Source: Aquamicrobium sp. LC103 (GTDB lineage Bacteria > Pseudomonadota > Alphaproteobacteria > Rhizobiales > Rhizobiaceae). From it: DNA of 64,000 nt. Below, one piece after another: positions 59,707 to 64,000 of the stretch (positions are counted from its first letter, which is position 1; each line of letters opens with the position of its first letter). Under the pieces are notes generated by a model. The model was not told where the DNA came from. It searched no databases and was given only the letters and a program-made list of their open reading frames with translations. Both the position numbers and the translations under genes were made by a program. The DNA is taken from contig NZ_LBCQ02000017.1 of assembly GCF_001014615.2 (NCBI RefSeq), forward strand, positions 62,001 through 126,000, written 5' to 3'.

Positions 59707-60900
59707 CTACCGGTTGGGCCCGGCCAGTTGAGACTGGCCGTCTGCGCGTTCGTCTGTGGACGCGCCAAGGATGATGATCTCACCAGCCTGAAGCCCTCTC
59801 AGGATCTGGATGTCCGCGCCGTTGTCGATGCCGACTTGCACCTCCCGCATCTGTACCTCGCCCTTCGCGTCGAGCACGCGGACATGCGCCGTATCGCCGC
59901 CCCGGGGCGCGCCTTCCACTGCGCTCAGAGGAACCAGCACGGCGCCGCTGACCCGACTCAGGACGATGGACACCTGCGCCGTCATGGCGGGTCGCAACAC
60001 CCCGTCCACGTTGGCGATGTCGATCAGCCCCGTGTAGTAGATGGCCCCACTGGTTGAGCCCCGCACGCCTGCAGCAGAACTGCCTTCGTTGGCGATGGAG
60101 GCGGGGGCTGGTTCGACCTGGCGCAGTTCGCCATCGAAACGACGCTGCGGGGCGCCAAGAATGCTGAACCAGACCGGCATGCCCTTGCGTACACGCACGA
60201 CGTCAGCCTCGGAGATATCCGCGCGCACCGTCATTGTGTCCAGTTGCGCGATCATGACGATGGTCGGCGCGGTCTGAAGGGCATTGACGGTTTGGCCTTC
60301 GTCGGTGACGATCGCAACCACGGTGCCGGCAATAGGGGCGGTGATGCGGGTATAGCCAAGCTCTACCCCCGCGGATTCCAGTGCGACCTGCGCCTGGCTG
60401 ATCTGTGCGTCCAGCGCCTGGACCTCCGCCCGCGCACTGGCCAGGGCGGCCACAGCAGCGTCATACTCGGCGCGCGGCGTCGAGGCAGCGGCCAGCATCG
60501 CGCGGCGGCGCTCGAAATCCTTCTCGGCCAGAGTCAGACCGGCCATGCGCGCGACATGGACGGCGCGGATGTTGGCAAGGGCAGCCTCCCGGTCCCGCAA
60601 GGTGTTGCGCTGGGTCTGGGAATCGATCTCGGCCACCAACTGCCCGGCCTCGACGACGTCACCGATCTTGACAGCCAGACGCTCCACGCGACCGGAGGCC
60701 TGGGCGCCGACGCGCACCAGTTCCAGCGGTTCGAGCACCCCGGTCGCCAGCACGACCTCCTCGATGTCGCCAGTACGCGCCTGCGCGGTCACCAATTCAG
60801 GCTTCGCCGGCGGACGCAGAAACAGAAACCAGACGACCAGCAGACCAACAAGGGTTGCCGCCGCCAGGGCCAGACGCTTTCGGGTTATGTATCGTGTCAT
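59707..60900 (-). CDS. MacA-type periplasmic adaptor (membrane fusion protein)
   Basis: This 397-residue protein has an N-terminal membrane anchor (LALAAATLVGLLVVWFLFL near 10-28), the lipoyl half-motifs (VRVGAQASGRVERLAVKIGDVV and GYTRITAPIAGTVV, given in part), a coiled-coil hairpin between about residues 100 and 180 (ALASARAEVQALDAQISQAQVALESA, in part) and a C-terminal barrel. It links MacB to an outer-membrane channel. ATG 60900 with AAGG before it is chosen; a Met at 60942 lies in the intergenic repeat region. It is co-transcribed with macB. Confidence 0.9.
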   Translation of the reverse strand: MTRYITRKRLALAAATLVGLLVVWFLFLRPPAKPELVTAQARTGDIEEVVLATGVLEPLELVRVGAQASGRVERLAVKIGDVVEAGQLVAEIDSQTQRNTLRDREAALANIRAVHVARMAGLTLAEKDFERRRAMLAAASTPRAEYDAAVAALASARAEVQALDAQISQAQVALESAGVELGYTRITAPIAGTVVAIVTDEGQTVNALQTAPTIVMIAQLDTMTVRADISEADVVRVRKGMPVWFSILGAPQRRFDGELRQVEPAPASIANEGSSAAGVRGSTSGAIYYTGLIDIANVDGVLRPAMTAQVSIVLSRVSGAVLVPLSAVEGAPRGGDTAHVRVLDAKGEVQMREVQVGIDNGADIQILRGLQAGEIIILGASTDERADGQSQLAGPNR

Positions 60901-60994
60901 TGAGCCTTGGACCGCGCTATTGAGAATCGCGGGCGTTGTCACTCACGAGTATTGCCCCAACATTACGGAGCGGCCTGCCTGGCAGACGCGCTCC

Positions 60995-61098
60995 CTAAAG
61001 CGTGTCGCGATCTTTCAGATTCACTCCGCACGCTTTAGCGTCTTGTTTTTTTCGCATGTCTTTATCCCGAAACCGGTCTCCACTTTCGGGAGACATGC
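60995..61098. repeat. Two-hairpin intergenic repeat, RIME-like
   Basis: Hairpin 1: CTAAAGCGTG (60995-61004) with CACGCTTTAG (61029-61038). Hairpin 2: GCATGTCT (61054-61061) with AGACATGC (61091-61098), enclosing CCCGAAA with TTTCGGG. The sequence recalls the mosaic palindromic elements scattered between genes in rhizobia. It lies at the 3' end of the histidine kinase gene and may end or stabilise its transcript. Confidence 0.6.
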
Positions 61099-61099
61099 G

Positions 61100-62449
61100 C
61101 TAAGGATGTTGGAAAACGCGCATGCCGCGCCAGCGCACGGCAAAGGTGCTGCCCTTGCCGGGGGCCGAAGACAGCTCGACGTAACCGCCGTGGCGGGTCA
61201 CGATCTCGTTGACCATGCTGAGCCCCAGGCCGGCTCCCGAGCCGTGCGGACTGACCCGGTAGAACGGCTCGAATATGCGCGCATGCTTGTCGTCGGCTAT
61301 GCCGCAGCCCTGATCAGCCACGGTCACGCTGCCGTCAGATTCGACGGCGATCGATATCAGCCCGCTTCCCCCTCCGTACTGGATCGCATTCCGCACCAGA
61401 TTGACGAATGTACGCTCCAACGCCTCCGCGTCCCCACGTACGAAAGCGTCTTCCGTGTTGCTGTCGAACTCAATCTCATAGCCTTCCGCAATAGCGAAGG
61501 GGGCAATGTCTGCAACCACCTTCGACACAATATCATTGAGATCGACGGTTACGTCTTGCTGAGGCTTTTGCCGGTACTTTTCGGTGTCGAGAAGCTGGTT
61601 CGTGATCGCTGTAAGGCGCTTGATGCCCGTCTGCAGGTGCATCTTGACCTCACTTGCCGGGAGCGTATCGATTCTCACCTGGAGTATGGCGATCGGCGTT
61701 CGAAGTTCATGCGCGGCGTTGACGAAGAAGCGCTCCGTCGACTCGAAGCCACTATCGAGACGACGCAGCGCCCTGTTGATGTCACGCACAAGACGAAGGA
61801 CCTCATTGGGCAGGCCCCGCTCTTCCACCAGAGCGCCACGGGTGTCGAGATCGATCCGGTCGAGGCGCTCCTTCAGATTGCCGAAAGACCGCAAGGCCCA
61901 GCGCGTGACGAACGGCACGCCGATCAGGGAGATGACGACGAGAATCAGCGCCGGCACGCCGACGGCAAAATTCCCCAGCAGGACGGTCACGCCATATTGG
62001 GACATGGGAGCACCGCCGGCAAGTATTGTTGCCTCACCGGCCGGGGTCTCGAACCGCTCCATTCGGGCTACGCTCAATGGATCGTCAAGATAACCATGGA
62101 GTTCGACGCTTCTGAACGTCTTCAGGAATGGCGTATTGCCGGCAATGCCCTGGGGAATTGCGCCGTGTGAGAGGACACCACCATTGCCCAGGTCCGCCAC
62201 GAACCACAGGTCGGGCGCGTCCTCCATCATCTCCGTCAGTTTGGCCGTCGGCTCCAGACGGGCCCGGCCATCCGGCCCGAGATCGACCGAATCGGCGATT
62301 TCCTGAGACAGCCAGATGGACGTGATCGCCACGTCGGGTTTGATGCCGGACAACAGATAGAAAACCAGGCCGAGCGAGACGACGACCGCGCAAACCTGCA
62401 GGACGATGAAGCCAAGTGTGAATCGCCAGCGCAGAGATGAGCTTTTCAT
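61100..62449 (-). CDS. Sensor histidine kinase
   Basis: This 449-residue protein has two membrane helices (about 9-34 and 156-185) around a periplasmic sensor of roughly 120 residues, a HAMP-like linker, then the phosphorylation motif HELRTPIA with His-247 and the ATPase boxes NLVRNAIQYG (N box), VADQGCGIADD (G1) and GSGAGLGLSM (G2). It senses an external signal and phosphorylates the response regulator encoded directly upstream; only 1 bp separates the genes. The start at 62449 gives the cytoplasmic KSSSLRWRF lead before the first helix. The MacAB genes downstream suggest it senses a toxic compound or envelope stress. Confidence 0.9.
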   Translation of the reverse strand: MKSSSLRWRFTLGFIVLQVCAVVVSLGLVFYLLSGIKPDVAITSIWLSQEIADSVDLGPDGRARLEPTAKLTEMMEDAPDLWFVADLGNGGVLSHGAIPQGIAGNTPFLKTFRSVELHGYLDDPLSVARMERFETPAGEATILAGGAPMSQYGVTVLLGNFAVGVPALILVVISLIGVPFVTRWALRSFGNLKERLDRIDLDTRGALVEERGLPNEVLRLVRDINRALRRLDSGFESTERFFVNAAHELRTPIAILQVRIDTLPASEVKMHLQTGIKRLTAITNQLLDTEKYRQKPQQDVTVDLNDIVSKVVADIAPFAIAEGYEIEFDSNTEDAFVRGDAEALERTFVNLVRNAIQYGGGSGLISIAVESDGSVTVADQGCGIADDKHARIFEPFYRVSPHGSGAGLGLSMVNEIVTRHGGYVELSSAPGKGSTFAVRWRGMRVFQHP

Positions 62450-62450
62450 C

Positions 62451-63125
62451 CTATTTCTGCTCATGAAGGTAGTAGCCAATGCCACGAATGTTCTTGATGA
62501 CAATGTCCGCCTCGGCATCGCTGAGCTTCCGGCGCAGACGAGACATATTGGCCTCCAGCGAGTTCGACTGGATCTCGTCGTCAAAGGAATAGACCCGCTC
62601 TTCCAGCGAGGAGCGCAACACGGTACGACCACGGTTTCTCAGAAGCGTCTCGATGATGAGCAGCTCCCGGCGGGTGAGAGAAAGCCGCACGCCGTTCACA
62701 TGCACATCGCGTGACGTGCGATCAAAGATGACATTGCCGGCAGTCAGGACCGATGGTCCGGCTGTCGGAGCCCGTCTCAGCACAGCGCTCATTCTGGCAA
62801 TCAGTTCAGGGATTTCGAACGGCTTCGGCAAATAATCATCGGCGCCGTCATTCAGACCGGAAATCCGTTCATCCGTCGATGTCAGAGCGGAGATGATGAT
62901 CGAACGGGTGCTTGCTCCCGCGAGACGCAAATCTGCCAGAAACGAGCTGCCGTCGCCATCCGGCAGTTGCCTGTCGATAAGGACGATGTCGTAGTCGGCC
63001 ACCGCAATCGCTTCCCGTGCCGTAGCCAGATCCCCTACCGCGTCGAGAACAATGCCGTGCTGGGAGAGAGCGGCTCTCAGCGCGTCTGTCATTTCCGGAT
63101 CGTCTTCGATAAGCAGGAGTTTCAT
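62451..63125 (-). CDS. Response regulator, OmpR/PhoB family
   Basis: This 224-residue protein has a receiver domain with the acidic pocket EDD at 7-9, phospho-acceptor Asp-51 (LIDRQLPDGDG), and Lys-101 in LPKPFE, and a winged-helix output domain (LSLTRRELLIIETLLRN, LEANMSRLRRKL and IRGIGYYL). It is the first gene of the two-component operon and lies upstream of macAB on the same strand, its likely target. Phosphorylation by the neighbouring kinase should drive dimerisation on direct-repeat DNA. Confidence 0.9.
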   Translation of the reverse strand: MKLLLIEDDPEMTDALRAALSQHGIVLDAVGDLATAREAIAVADYDIVLIDRQLPDGDGSSFLADLRLAGASTRSIIISALTSTDERISGLNDGADDYLPKPFEIPELIARMSAVLRRAPTAGPSVLTAGNVIFDRTSRDVHVNGVRLSLTRRELLIIETLLRNRGRTVLRSSLEERVYSFDDEIQSNSLEANMSRLRRKLSDAEADIVIKNIRGIGYYLHEQK

Positions 63126-63337
63126 CGTGGCCTGATCGGTTAAGTTCCGGACAGTCGTCGTCCGACAGTCTTTACAGCAAAACCGCGCCTCGGGCTCAGA
63201 TGAGCCCGACTATCATGCGATCCTGGTCGTACGGTTATTGGGCGCCAGGAACCTGTTGCAAATGTCGATACCGAACAAACCAAAGTTGGCCCGGCATCCA
63301 TCTGGTTTTTGACCGTGCACCGACAAGCCAGTACTCC

Positions 63338-63622
63338 TTATCGGCAGCGCCCGTATTGATCCTGGTATCTGCAACCGTAGTGACGACGGTCACGTTGTTC
63401 CCAGCGCTCACGGCGGTTCCTGTCGTTACGCTCGCTGACATTGCCAACGACTGCACCTCCCACACCACCGGCCGCAGCACCTACCGCAGCGCCTTCCCAT
63501 GTGCCGCTTGCCAGCCCACCAATGATTGCGCCGCTGGCCGCACCAATACCGGCACCCTTTTCCGTCTGGCTGCACGCTGTCAGCGTCAGACAAATGAGTA
63601 CGCCTGAAATGATCTTCTTCAT
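63338..63622 (-). CDS. Glycine-zipper lipoprotein (17 kDa surface antigen/OsmB-like)
   Basis: This 94-residue protein has a lipoprotein signal (MKKIISGVLICLTLTAC, lipobox LTAC with the lipidated Cys at 17) followed by a glycine-zipper segment (GAGIGAASGAIIGGLASGTW then AAVGAAAGGVGGAVVG), which inserts in or packs against a membrane, and a charged Arg-rich tail with YGCRYQDQYGRCR. Such proteins are small outer-membrane or periplasmic stress-related lipoproteins. ATG 63622 with AAAGGACGCAG before it is chosen; a Met at 63646 would put eight residues before the signal. Confidence 0.85.
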   Translation of the reverse strand: MKKIISGVLICLTLTACSQTEKGAGIGAASGAIIGGLASGTWEGAAVGAAAGGVGGAVVGNVSERNDRNRRERWEQRDRRHYGCRYQDQYGRCR

Positions 63623-64000
63623 CTGCGTCCTTTCGATCCATATCATGCTCCGGCCGCCCGTCGATCATTAAGGCGAGCCGAGGTGGAGGTGTATGGCCAC
63701 CGGGGATTACGTGGAAGTTACACAGGACCGTCGGCATCGATGCCGGTCGAAAGTGAAAATTCGTGCACGAAAAACGGGTTCTGTCGCGAACACTTTTCAA
63801 AGATTCGACGACACAGGGGCGGCTCGCGCTTGGAGCCGCTTCATGTTGGCGTTGGTGCGTAGCGTCGGCAATTTACCTACGCCCTAAAGACAGTATGAGC
63901 ACGCTTCGGGTCATCGACTGGATGCACGCCCTAGCTAGGCTGATGTTCGCAAGGCCTCATCAAGCGAGCGGCGCCCATTGCCAGCAAGCCAGGACCTGAA
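63623..64000. other. Right end of the window, no supported gene
   Basis: No coding sequence could be supported in the last 378 bp. A GGTTCTGTCGC stretch near 63777 is faintly like the end of IS6-family elements, but no transposase reading follows, so nothing is called. Confidence 0.4.

Noticed and set aside
60545-62170. A 541-codon open frame on the plus strand opposite macA and the histidine kinase.
   Set aside because: It crosses two genes and an intergenic repeat and is explained by codon bias of the real genes.
63770-63800. GGTTCTGTCGC as the inverted-repeat end of an IS6-family element.
   Set aside because: Only about 11 bases are similar and no transposase sequence follows before the window ends.

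Overview
The window reads as an accessory, catabolism-rich stretch of an alphaproteobacterial genome, probably Hyphomicrobiales (Rhizobiales). The protein types (TRAP, Bug/TctC, Dpp, Ssu and Liv transporters, MocR, GntR-FCD, IclR and LysR regulators, an AhpD-like protein, MsrA/MsrB) and the high GC with short gaps and ATGA/GTGA overlaps fit this. So does a two-hairpin intergenic repeat at 60995-61098 that resembles rhizobial RIME-type elements. No rRNA, tRNA, CRISPR array or intact insertion sequence was seen. Two broken genes (PIN toxin, tyrosine recombinase) lie at 55.5-57.6 kb and a toxin-antitoxin pair at 41.9-42.6 kb.

Layout. 1-2.6 kb (minus): Bug-type solute-binding protein, Ldh-family dehydrogenase and a TIM-barrel isomerase cut by the window edge. 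3.0-5.2 kb: an Rrf2 regulator divergent from a small ORF, a methyltransferase and a glutathione transferase, with twin palindromes across the promoter. 5.4-8.1 kb (minus): a fused glycine/sarcosine-dimethylglycine methyltransferase (glycine betaine synthesis) behind an EctR-like MarR regulator. 8.4-17.5 kb (plus): a TRAP transporter with two binding proteins, a MaoC-type dehydratase, a maleylacetate-reductase-like dehydrogenase, an IclR regulator, a CMD-family protein and an acyl-CoA ligase; this looks like one uptake and degradation operon for an unknown organic acid. 18.3-27.9 kb: a locus tied together by a repeated TTTATGCGCAAAA palindrome. It holds a serine beta-lactamase-like hydrolase, a GntR regulator, a dipeptide-type ABC transporter, a penicillin-acyltransferase-like (C45) amidase, a PaiB protein and an HSL-type esterase.

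28.1-31.7 kb: msrB-msrA-thioredoxin repair operon, then a LysR regulator divergent from a quinone-oxidoreductase-like protein. 32.2-37.8 kb (plus): an organosulfur operon with class II aldolase, SsuD-like monooxygenase, SsuABC-like transporter and a DszB-like desulfinase. 38.2-41.8 kb: aldo/keto reductase, LysR and a Tat-signal-bearing SDR. 43.0-55.5 kb: a large locus under a MocR regulator. Its minus arm has a Liv-type ABC transporter, a NIPSNAP protein, a degenerate type II dehydroquinase, an acetamidase/formamidase and an enolase-superfamily enzyme. Its plus arm has an (R)-amine-transaminase-like enzyme, a small unknown protein and an aldo/keto reductase. Three identically phased GGTCCA direct repeats mark its promoters. 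57.7-63.6 kb (minus): a two-component system upstream of a MacAB-type efflux pump, and a glycine-zipper lipoprotein.

The most notable points are two self-consistent local regulons inferred from repeated operators: the 24-bp-phased GGTCCA repeats of the MocR locus and the TGCGCA palindrome of the amidase/peptide locus. Enzymes with altered catalytic residues (dehydroquinase-like, beta-lactamase-like) sit in these loci and suggest unusual substrates. All functions are read from motifs and memory of the families; no search was run.
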